Shown: positions 14,786 through 23,657 of the stretch, in pieces
Numbering within the stretch: position 1 is the stretch's first letter
Layout: each line of letters begins with the position of its first letter
DNA from: Argentina anserina
Taxonomy: Eukaryota > Streptophyta > Magnoliopsida > Rosales > Rosaceae
Assembly (NCBI RefSeq): GCF_933775445.1
Contig: NW_026089443.1
Coordinates: forward strand, 186,001 to 250,000
DNA: 64,000 nucleotides
Direction: 5' to 3'
Made by a program: the position numbers and the translations under genes
The notes under the pieces: model-generated
Seen by the model: only the letters and a program-made list of their open reading frames with translations
What the model was told of the DNA's origin: nothing
Databases searched by the model: none

Positions 14786-17700
14786 GATACTCAGTTTGAA
14801 AGAAACACACTCCCAGACTTGCAAAACTCTCAAATACAATAGAAACTCGCATCTGAAGCCTTACAGAAAGATACTCAAACGAGAAATGAAAAGATACACA
14901 ATTGGAATAGTAAAGATACTCAAACAAGAAATGAAAAGATACACAATTGGAATAGTAAAGATACTCAGTTTGAAAGAAACACACTCCCACACTTGCAAAA
15001 CTCTCAAATTCAATAGAAACTCGCATCAGAAAGCCTTACAGAAAGATACTCAAACGAGAAATGAAAAGATACACAATTGGAATAGTAAAGATACTCAAAC
15101 AAGAAATGAAAAGATACACAATTGGAATAGTAAAGATACGCAAACGATGTAAAGATACTCAGTTTGAAAGAAACACACTCCCACACTTGCAAAACTCTCA
15201 AATACAATAGAAACTCGCATCAGAAGCCTTACAGAAAGATACTCAAACGAGAAATGAAAAGATACACAATTGGAATAGTAAAGATACGCAAACGATGTAA
15301 AGATACATAATTGGAATAGTAAAGATACGCAAACGATGTAAAGATACTCAGTTTGAAAGAAACACACTCCCACACTTGAAAAACTCTCAAATTCAATAGA
15401 AACTCGCATCAGATGCCTTACAGAAAGATACTCAAACGAGAAATAAAAAGATACACAATTGGAATAGTAAAGATACGCAAACGATGTAAAGATACACAAT
15501 TGGAATAGTAAAGATACGCAAACGATGTAAAGATACTCAGTTTGAAAGAAACACACTCCCAGACTTGCAAAACTCTCAAATACAATAGAAACTCGCATCT
15601 GAAGCCTTACAGAAAGATACTCAAACGAGAAATGAAAAGATACACAATTGGAATAGTAAAGATACTCAAACAAGAAATGAAAAGATACACAATTGGAATA
15701 GTAAAGATACTCAGTTTGAAAGAAACACACTCCCACACTTGCAAAACTCTCAAATTCAATAGAAACTCGCATCCGAAAGCCTTACAGAAAGATACTCAAA
15801 CGAGAAATGAAAAGATACACAATTGGAATAGTAAAGATACTCAAACAAGAAATGAAAAGATACACAATTGGAATAGTAAAGATACGCAAACGATGTAAAG
15901 ATACTCAGTTTGAAAGAAACACACTCCCACACTTGCAAAACTCTCAAATACAATAGAAACTCGCATCAGAAGCCTTACAGAAAGATACTCAAACGAGAAA
16001 TGAAAAGATACACAATTGGAATAGTAAAGATACGCAAACGATGTAAAGATACACAATTGGAATAGTAAAGATACGCAAACGATGTAAAGATACTCAGTTT
16101 GAAAGAAACACACTCCCACACTTGCAAAACTCTCAAATACAATAGAAACTCGCATCAGAAGCCTTACAGAAAGATACTCAAACGAGAAATGAAAAGATAC
16201 ACAATTGGAATAGTAAAGATACGCAAACGATGTAAAGATACATAATTGGAATAGTAAAGATACGCAAACGATGTAAAGATACTCAGTTTGAAAGAAACAC
16301 ACTCCCACACTTGAAAAACTCTCAAATTCAATAGAAACTCGCATCAGATGCATAACAGAAAGATACTCAAACGAGAAATAAAAAGATACACAATTGGAAT
16401 AGTAAAGATACGCAAACGATGTAAAGATACACAATTGGAATAGTAAAGATACGCAAACGATGTAAAGATACTCAGTTTGAAAGAAACACACTCCCAGACT
16501 TGCAAAACTCTCAAATACAATAGAAACTCGCATCTGAAGCCTTACAGAAAGATACTCAAACGAGAAATGAAAAGATACACAATTGGAATAGTAAAGATAC
16601 TCAAACAAGAAATGAAAAGATACACAATTGGAATAGTAAAGATACTCAGTTTGAAAGAAACACACTCCCACACTTGCAAAACTCTCAAATTCAATAGAAA
16701 CTCGCATCCGAAAGCCTTACAGAAAGATACTCAAACGAGAAATGAAAAGATACACAATTGGAATAGTAAAGATACTCAAACAAGAAATGAAAAGATACAC
16801 AATTGGAATAGTAAAGATACGCAAACGATGTAAAGATACTCAGTTTGAAAGAAACACACTCCCACACTTGCAAAACTCTCAAATACAATAGAAACTCGCA
16901 TCAGAAGCCTTACAGAAAGATACTCAAACGAGAAATGAAAAGATACACAATTGGAATAGTAAAGATACGCAAACGATGTAAAGATACACAATTGGAATAG
17001 TAAAGATACGCAAACGATGTAAAGATACTCAGTTTGAAAGAAACACACTCCCACACTTGAAAAACTCTCAAATTCAATAGAAACTCGCATCAGAAGCCTT
17101 ACAGAAAGATACTCAAACGAGAAATAAAAAGATACACAATTGGAATAGTAAAGATACGCAAACGATGTAAAGATACACAATTGGAATAGTAAAGATACGC
17201 AAACGATGTAAAGATACTCAGTTTGAAAGAAACACACTCCCAGACTTGCAAAACTCTCAAATACAATAGAAACTCGCATCTGAAGCCTTACAGAAAGATA
17301 CTCAAACGAGAAATGAAAAGATACACAATTGGAATAGTAAAGATACTCAAACAAGAAATGAAAAGATACACAATTGGAATAGTAAAGATACTCAGTTTGA
17401 AAGAAACACACTCCCACACTTGCAAAACTCTCAAATTCAATAGAAACTCGCATCCGAAAGCCTTACAGAAAGATACTCAAACGAGAAATGAAAAGATACA
17501 CAATTGGAATAGTAAAGATACTCAAACAAGAAATGAAAAGATACACAATTGGAATAGTAAAGATACGCAAACGATGTAAAGATACTCAGTTTGAAAGAAA
17601 CACACTCCCACACTTGCAAAACTCTCAAATACAATAGAAACTCGCATCTGAAGCCTTACAGAAAGATACTCAAACGAGAAATGAAAAGATAAACAATTGG

Positions 17701-17833
17701 AATAGTAAAGATACGCAAACGATGTAAAGATACCCAGTTTGAAAGAAACACACTCCCACACTTGGAAAACTCTCAAATACTATAACTCGCATCAGAAGCC
17801 TTACAGAAAGATACTCAAACGAGAAATGAAAAG
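14786..17833 (+). repeat. 746-bp higher-order repeat, about four copies
   Basis: The HOR has four units of 174, 194, 189 and 189 bp. The first unit is a-b-c-b-c; the second is a-b-c-b-c-d with the extra A in the core. Both contain a special 23-bp module, GATACTCAAACAAGAAATG, seen only in this kind of unit. The copies start at 14786, 15532, 16467 and 17213. The second copy is 935 bp because it carries an additional 189-bp unit. The fourth is incomplete and ends at the retroelement insertion. The core variants CCCAGACTTG and CATCTGAAG recur once per period, which fixes the phase. Confidence 0.9.
17829..17833 (+). other. Left target-site duplication AAAAG
   Basis: AAAAG lies immediately before the TG that starts the 5' LTR and is repeated right after the CA that ends the 3' LTR (25813-25817). 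Removing the element and one AAAAG restores an ordinary satellite sequence (AAATGAAAAGATACACAA). A 5-bp duplication is the usual size for LTR-retrotransposon integrases. Confidence 0.95.
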
Positions 17834-18196
17834 TGATAGGAGCACAAAGTGTGACGTTCTTAATGTGATTATGCCCTATTCTTACTCTTTGTTACCTCTT
17901 ATTTATTATGTTTTAGTTTCTTTTGTAAGAATAAGTGTTTAGGTAGAGCTTATATCAATTATGAGTGAATTGATGATGAAATCGTGCTAAGTGTTAATAA
18001 TCCTTGTTGAGATATGATTCCTTGTTCGAGTAGGATTCACCCTTTCATATTTCTTTGTTTCTAACATACTTATTCTTATTAGGAAATACAAATCCATGTT
18101 GGAGAAGGAAAGCAATCCTAGTTCCACAAGGAAAGCGAAGATTTGCACTTAAAAGCCCAATCAATGCAAGAATGAAAATGCTGTCAAGATTCGTAG

Positions 18197-18855
18197 TCCA
18201 ATTTCGACGGGCTCCCCTGGATAGCTCCGATTGCGTTAGAAGACGTACCTTATATGGATAAAAAGATTTTGAGTCTAGTTTCTGTAGGATGTGGAATCAA
18301 ATCAATATCTTATTCCTGCAGGGAGATATGACCAAATCATTACTCGGAGGTCCAGTGAACTCGGCGGAATTATCTCAGCCATTGATTTGCTTTTGATCCA
18401 AGGGTATTGAGGGAAACTTGGGACCTTGTTTGTCCTGCATATAGAGCACAAATATGATCAGAATCTCCATAAATCCCAGCACCAAAGAATGTCAAAGAAG
18501 GCATGCAGCAAATTAAATGAGAAGAGGCAAGAAAGTCAAAGAAGGCATGCAGCAAATTTAATGAGGAGAGCTAAGAAAAATCAAACATGGCTGTAACAAT
18601 TAAGACTTTTGCTGCCTCCCTAATTCAAATGAAGAAATTTGTGCAAAAGAAATCAGCATTAAAGGAGGAAGAAGATATGCAATTAATGCAAAAGATATGC
18701 AATCCTTATAGAAATCAGAATTCTAGCACTGCAGGTCATCCAACTTTGACGAGCTCCCCTGGACAGCTCAGAATGATTGAGAACGTGCATGATATATGGA
18801 TGAAAAGCCACGGAAGTCTAGTTGAAATTACCAGTTGGAATCATCTCAATATCTA
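18197..18855 (+). repeat. Pair of diverged ~115-bp direct repeats within the 5' LTR
   Basis: Copy 1 (about 18197-18311) and copy 2 (about 18739-18855) align along their whole length. Shared landmarks in order are TCCAA, GCTCCCCTGGA.AGCTC, TATATGGAT.AAAAG, GTCTAGTT and TCAATATCT. They are clearly diverged, so the duplication is older than this insertion. Related, weaker copies occur in the internal region near 21408, 21597 and 21779. Confidence 0.7.
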
Positions 18856-18980
18856 TTTTCTAGAGAAAGTTATGGCCACAACAAGGGACAAAGGTCAGAT
18901 CTGCCGAATCTAGGAAACCTCAACCAATTTGGTTTCAACTTTGTGGACTTTGTGGCCATCCTCCCTTGGGTTTCTTCCTC

Positions 18981-18988
18981 TATATATA
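18981..18988 (+). promoter_or_regulatory. Likely TATA box of the 5' LTR
   Basis: CCTCTATATATAGCACC is a strong plant-type TATA element in the middle of the LTR. It sits in the same relative place as the TATA of the 3' LTR and of the solo LTRs. Transcription would be expected to start about 30 bases downstream, near 19015. This is inferred from position and motif only. Confidence 0.7.
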
Positions 18989-20011
18989 GCACCTCATTTC
19001 CACAGAAAAACATCATCAACCTTGCTCACAAGACTTGCCAAAGCTCTGCCCAAACAATCCCTCACCCTTCCAAGAAATCCTAACCCTGATTCCACCATTC
19101 TTCACCTTCATCTATAGCCTTCAAGCACGATTGAGAAGAGGTTCCATTCCCCTAGAAGTCTTGGCTACACCTTGTAGAATCGATTGATTGATAAAGTGTA
19201 ACCATGATTCTCTCTTTGTTTCAATTCGGTTTTTGGTTTTCTTGTTCTTGGATGAGTATGTGATTTGTGTAGTGTAATCTTGTTTCAATTTTGTCTATGA
19301 AATTGCTACTTGATTCAATTTATATAAAGATTCGAATTTATGTTTTGGTTTTATGGATTTTCTGTTTTTGGTTTCTGCCGTGTACTATGTATGAACAATT
19401 TCGATTCCTAAGTGTTATGTATGCGATTGTAGCATGATATTTAGGTTGTTGGATTAAAGACTTATGCTATGAACATGTTTATTCTTTTCTATATGATTTT
19501 CGAAATTGCATGATTGGGGGTTAAGTAGGTGACATACTTGATGAATTCGATATGCATGGCTTTGGGATTGTATGGTAAGATGAACATGTTAGATTTCAAT
19601 GAAGCCGAGTGGCAAGAATTGAATGTGTTAAGTGTCTATGCATATAGGTTACTGATTTGGAACTTAAATTGCATGATCCAACCTTAGTTGTTCATGAGCT
19701 AATCTCGGCATGACTCTAAAAGGGAGACATAGGACTTGTTTCGATTTCTCTATGTGAATTGTTTTGGTGATTGTTTATGTGTTGGTTGGTTGATCACATG
19801 TATATATTAGTTTAGGTTTTATTTTCTGTTTTTATCTTTCAACCCGATCCTATATATCAAACTCTTTTAAACTCGTATGAATTCGTTGTTAAATGTTTGT
19901 GATTCTATGCCCTGGTTGGATCCCCGGTTTGTGAACGATACCCTCTTGCTTTATACTACTAACGATGCTTACAGGGTTAATATTGATCTCGAGTAATCGA
20001 AACCGGCCAAA

Positions 20012-20029
20012 TGGCGCCGTTGCCGGGGA
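20012..20029 (+). other. Primer-binding site complementary to tRNA-Asp
   Basis: TGGCGCCGTTGCCGGGGA is the exact complement of the 3' end of plant tRNA-Asp including its CCA tail (from memory of the tRNA family). It begins two bases after the CA end of the 5' LTR, as expected for minus-strand priming. The spacing and length fit a functional site. Confidence 0.92.
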
Positions 20030-20148
20030 TTCATCATTATGGATCCCAATCTTTTAATTTCGAATTACTGTTCATATTGTAAATTTGTATATGTTTTTCT
20101 TACTTTGTTCTAATATATAGTAATTTTATTTTAGGTTGTTATTTTTTA

Positions 20149-20587
20149 TGATTGAATGAATGACTGTTGTAGGTTGTAAATCGAACGGAATAGGTAAAGT
20201 CCATTTTGTTAATATTAGCCTTAACCCCTCATGTTTTCTTCCAAATTTTTGCATGAGGTTGAGGGCGGCTTTTATTAACACTTGGAAATTTGTCTAACAC
20301 ACAAGTTTGTTTCCAGCTGAGTAAGGGGTACACTCTTTCATTACCCTGGTGCATGGGACCAAAATTGGATCTCAGAGAACTATTGACTGACATACATCTC
20401 GGTGATGGAGTCGATAGGGGGCTTACCCTCCGTAGTTCAACAAATGAGTCCTACCATGTTCACTATCTCTGAATTAACTATCCGGCCTTCTGAAACAACG
20501 ATTCAAACTTGTGTATAGGCATCCATACTTAGGCCGCACGTCCACCTCGGTTTACAACTTAGAATCAGTCGTTCATTCAATCATTGA
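20149..20587. repeat. Imperfect fold-back (terminal inverted repeat-like) region
   Basis: The left arm starts ATGATTGAATGAATGACTG and continues to GTTGTAAATCGA at about 20184. It is matched in inverse orientation by the right arm from about 20549 (CGGTTTACAAC) to 20587 (CAGTCGTTCATTCAATCATT). A second inverted pair lies inside the left half: ACCCCTCATG at about 20224-20233 against CATGAGGTTGAGGG at about 20252-20265, flanked by GTTAATA and TATTAAC. ACACAAGTTTG (about 20299) also pairs with CAAACTTGTGT (about 20507). This could be a decayed nested MITE or a structured part of the element's RNA. I could not define a target-site duplication. Confidence 0.5.
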
Positions 20588-21214
20588 AATAGCAAAAAGA
20601 ACTTGTGAATTGTGTGAACTTTATAAACTTAAATAACTAACTTGTGAGACCTTATCTTATTTTGTTGTAACATATACTAATTGTAATTGTGGATACTTTA
20701 TTAGGTTCTTGAGTTGAGAAATTAAAACGAACTTAAACATAAGATTTGACATTATGTTGGATTGGTTGTTAAGCTTGTTTTTGTTTCTTTTTCCCCTTAA
20801 CATGTGCTTATTATATTTGAATGACTTTTGACATGTTTGTGACTTGTATATCAATAACTTCCTAACTGTTTTCTCTAACCTTTGCATTGCATCCTAATCA
20901 TATCATTCTAATTGCATTCATTTTGCATCTCATTCATGTTGCATTTTAAAATTCCACGGAATATCATATGGCTAGAGGAACATAGTCTCTTAAGGATCTC
21001 ACGTCCTATGTTATGTTTGGTAAGTTTCCACTTACACTAATGATTTTAATTGAGATTCTACAGGTTTATAGTGAGGTGACCAACAATGAGCTCGAGAATA
21101 TACTACAAGGTTGGACAACAAAATGGCGGAAGAGAAACCCCATAATGTGTCACCTACAAAATGATTGAAAGGAAAACTCGGTCTAAGCTATTAGACTTTA
21201 AACTTAAGCGCTTG

Positions 21215-21230
21215 TTGGGAGGCAACCCAA
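21215..21230 (+). other. Short hairpin TTGGGAGGCAACCCAA
   Basis: A TTGGG/CCCAA stem follows AAGCGCTTG. From memory, the string GCGCTTGTTGGGAGGCAACCC is a common landmark just downstream of the pol stop codon in plant Ty3/gypsy elements. Here it marks where the missing pol gene would have ended, which supports loss of the coding region. Confidence 0.55.
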
Positions 21231-21349
21231 TATGTTTTCTTTTATATTTATTATTTTCTTTGGTTATTGTTTTATTGTTTTTTTTTTCTTTTTGATTTGT
21301 TTTGTGCGTGTGTAGGTTAGTTTTTGAGAAAACGTGAAGAGGAGCAAAA

Positions 21350-21950
21350 CATTTTCGTTCAACAGAATCTGGCAGAAACAGTCCGTCGACTTCGGCATAC
21401 TGTATCTCCCAGCTCATAGGGCGTTGGAAGATGTGCTTTATATGGAAACAAAGGTCTTTGAGTCTAGTTTCTGTAGCTTTTTACAAAACTGGATTTAGAG
21501 GTCTACATCATTCCCAGTTGCAATTTGAAGGCAGCAAGGTCGTGTCAGAAATTCAGAACTCGTGCAGTTGCAGTCCGGAAACAGCAAAACAGCGAGCACT
21601 TTCGGCCTAACTGGGCAGTTGTGCCATATATGGATTGAAAGCTTGTTGTGTTATCTTCAACTTTTATTCAGGCCACGTTTCCATTCCAGCTGCTTAAGTT
21701 AATGGAATTCAGGTACAAAGAGGTAAAGGTCATTCCAGTTTTTGATTCTATGAACTTGTTTTTCGTGACAAATTTGCAGGGGCATAACTTTCTCCTCATT
21801 TGGAGTTAGCAAACGTACTTTATATGCTTGGAAAGCTAGAATATCAGCTTTCAATTCCCACTGTTGTCTTACTGATTGAAGATTACTTTCAAACGTTATG
21901 AAGCATGGAATGCAAGCTGTTGGACCGCGACATGGGGGAGATTTTCTCAT
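21350..21950 (+). repeat. Degenerate copies of the LTR motif in the internal region
   Basis: Segments starting near 21408, 21597 and 21779 each contain a version of a [CT]TTATATGGA-like or CATATATGGA-like core followed by an A/G-rich stretch. The first also has GAGTCTAGTTTCTGTAG, which is identical to the LTR motif at about 18269. Between them are lengths of sequence with no recognised content. They look like old dispersed copies of one module. The two later copies are weak matches. Confidence 0.5.
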
Positions 21951-22050
21951 CTTTTTCCCATGTTTTTATTTTTGTTGTTGTTTCTTTCCACTATGAGTCT
22001 TTCATTGCATTATTTATTTTTTGACATTCATTGAGGACAATGCATGATTC

Positions 22051-22065
22051 GAGTGTGGGGGAAGG
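22051..22065 (+). other. Purine-rich PPT-like motif 1
   Basis: GAGTGTGGGGGAAGG follows GAGGACAATGC. It resembles the polypurine tract at the real 3' LTR boundary (AAGTGTGGGG) but lies 1.6 kb upstream of it. It may be a secondary plus-strand priming site or a relic of an earlier LTR boundary. Confidence 0.45.
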
Positions 22066-22750
22066 TTTACATGTTAGAGTCATAAAATCAAAAAAATAAA
22101 ATTTTATTTGTATTTTTTGTTTTGTTTTGAGTCATAGGTATGCCTTTAACTGTCTAGGATGAGTTGATCTTTGAATGATTGGTTGAAAGATGATCACAAG
22201 ATTGGAAATTGAACTTAATTGCAATTTGATGGTTAATCAATGTGTAGAAATTGTACGAACATGTAGTAGATGAGGATTTTGAAACTTAGGTACATAATGA
22301 GCATGTTCCCTACTTGTTTGAATTCATGTAACCTATGTGAGTTTCGAGCCATATATGTGCCTTTCTTTGGAGAGTTTAATCTATCGTTTCTTGGCTATAT
22401 AACCTCATTACATCTATTTTGATTAATTCATATGCCATAGAATTGCAATGAACTAGAGAATGCTAGAACTTACATTGTGAAACTTTCAAAACTTTTATCA
22501 TAATATACTCTGATTTTGAAAATGACTGTTGGATCTTTTTAGGAATTCCACCACTTATACGAAAAAGCCGTATGCCTTATTTGAGCCCTGCTTGGGACAC
22601 CTTAGTATGAACCCCTTTGAGCCTACGTTAAACCTTTTCTTTCATTACCAACATGTTAATATCCTTGCTTAGTATAGTTATATCTCTACTTTATTCTCAA
22701 AGCTTGGCAGAGCCGATTGTTGGAGGTTAATATGGAGTGATGATTCAATT

Positions 22751-22761
22751 CAAGTGTGGGG
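22751..22761 (+). other. Purine-rich PPT-like motif 2
   Basis: CAAGTGTGGGG is preceded by AATT and followed by TTATGC. It shares TTCAAGTGTGGGGTT with the true tract before the 3' LTR at 23641-23655, about 0.9 kb further on. No LTR-like TGATAGG follows it. Confidence 0.45.
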
Positions 22762-22785
22762 TTATGCTATGTATGTACTTATGCC

Positions 22786-22895
22786 GTATGAAAAAGGGTG
22801 AAAAGAATGAAAAAAAAATAGAAAGGTGTCGTGAGAAGAAAAAGCAAAAAATACATGAACACGACTTGAAAGAAAAAAAAAATATATATATACAA
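22786..22895 (+). repeat. A/G-rich low-complexity tract
   Basis: This stretch is almost all purine on the plus strand, with several runs of A and a short TATATATATA near its end. It lies in the 3' untranslated part of the element. The 67-codon open frame across it (22737-22940) is explained by the low-complexity Lys/Glu-rich translation and is not called. Confidence 0.6.
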
Positions 22896-23642
22896 AGAAG
22901 TTACGGCATAGCTATGTTTGATGTGAATTTGGAGTTGTGATATATTTGTTGAAGGCTCAATAATGTTGTACTTTAGCCTTTGTTCGTTTTCACAATGTTT
23001 AGAGTGAAGAATGGGTCCAACATGATAAAATTGGCCCTTGTTTTATGAAGTATGGCGACATAAGGTGGATGATTATTGCTCTGCTAAGTCTTGAGGATGA
23101 CCTTTGTGATTCCTTTTACCTAAAAAATGATATCCTTACCGAGCCTAAGCGTACATTTTATAAAGATCCGCATGATTCTTATAATGAGTAGCTCTTGATT
23201 TGTGGAGTTTGTTTCATGAGTAAGCATATGGTTTGGGTTCATTTGTGCATATGATTGGTATCTTTCATGAGGTTTTCGAATTCACTATGTATTCATAACT
23301 CTTATGTGTGAAAAGCTTTTAAGCATATGCCATGTTCTTGAGAGAAAATATTTGGAGTGCATATCCCTTGTGAGTTGAATTTGAACTTGTTTTGAACATG
23401 TTGAGCTTAATATCACCTATGTTTCTGCCATGTCTTACTTGTTCTGCGAGATCACATGTTTATTAACCATTAAATTCATTCTATCTATTTCGATTAAGTG
23501 TTATTCTTGATGCTATGAGTTTGAAAATCGTTGAGACAAAATGTTGAAGGCATTATAGTTGAGTCATTAGTTTAGTTGTTTTGATTTTTGTTTTATGTTT
23601 TTGTTTCCCTTTTCTATTATTTGCTAAGGGACTAGCAAAGTT

Positions 23643-23657
23643 CAAGTGTGGGGTTGT
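23643..23657 (+). other. Polypurine tract before the 3' LTR
   Basis: CAAGTGTGGGGTTGT directly abuts the TGATAGG start of the 3' LTR. Its position is that of the plus-strand primer. It is only moderately purine-rich because of the T residues, but AGTGTGGGG is a recurrent form in plant elements. Confidence 0.75.

Larger units (their letters stand above)
4853..17833 (+). repeat. Satellite array block 2
   Basis: The same satellite continues in the same orientation. The part 4853 to about 6190 is a near copy of 1149 to about 2490. A run of mostly 148-bp units lies at about 8230-9330. From about 9.3 to 14.2 kb most units are 148/149 or 189/190 bp, many with TTTAAAAG instead of TTTGAAAG at the core start. 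At about 8.04-8.24 kb there are four c-d pairs in a row, several starting GATCCACAATTGG. The last 3 kb is a regular 746-bp HOR. The block ends with AAAAG, the left target-site duplication of the retroelement. I see no gene. Confidence 0.97.
17834..20009 (+). repeat. 5' LTR of the complete element
   Basis: It starts TGATAGGAGCAC and ends CCGGCCA. A TATA box lies at 18981-18988, so U3 is probably about 1.15-1.18 kb and R plus U5 about 1 kb. The first ~35 bases and the last ~250 bases resemble the two solo LTRs in the window, while the middle of U3 is different. Two diverged copies of a ~115-bp motif lie inside it at about 18197-18311 and 18739-18855. The open frame at 18587-18913 (108 codons) has no recognisable domain and is disrupted in the 3' LTR by a 20-bp deletion, so I do not call it a gene. 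Confidence 0.93.
20010..23657 (+). other. Internal region of the element: non-coding, gag-pol absent
   Basis: This 3648-bp region holds the primer-binding site, a fold-back region (about 20149-20587), a short hairpin that plant Ty3/gypsy elements commonly carry downstream of pol (21215-21230), a stretch with degenerate copies of an LTR motif (about 21350-21950), three purine-rich AGTGTGGGG motifs and an A/G-rich low-complexity tract (about 22786-22895). Between 20590 and 21060, and between 22900 and 23640, I see only AT-rich non-coding sequence. The longest open frames (20290-20472, 21154-21417, 21699-21950) show no known domain and lie on different strands. The region looks like the untranslated parts of an autonomous element joined after loss or replacement of gag-pol. 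Confidence 0.8.

Noticed and set aside
140..16707. Many overlapping open frames on both strands (86, 149, 212 or 288 codons on minus; 64 or 118 on plus)
   Set aside because: They repeat with the satellite period, overlap on opposite strands, start and stop at the same place in each unit and show no known domain.
18587..18913. 108-codon frame in the 5' LTR
   Set aside because: It lies in U3 before the TATA box, has no recognisable domain and is disrupted in the 3' LTR by a 20-bp deletion.
20012..20029. tRNA-Asp gene
   Set aside because: Only the 18 bases complementary to the tRNA 3' end are present, directly after an LTR; no tRNA body surrounds them.
20290..20472. 60-codon frame in the internal region, considered as a gag remnant
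   Set aside because: No zinc knuckle or other gag feature is visible, and it lies inside the fold-back segment.
22737..22940. Lys/Glu-rich 67-codon frame
   Set aside because: It is a translation of the A/G-rich low-complexity tract.
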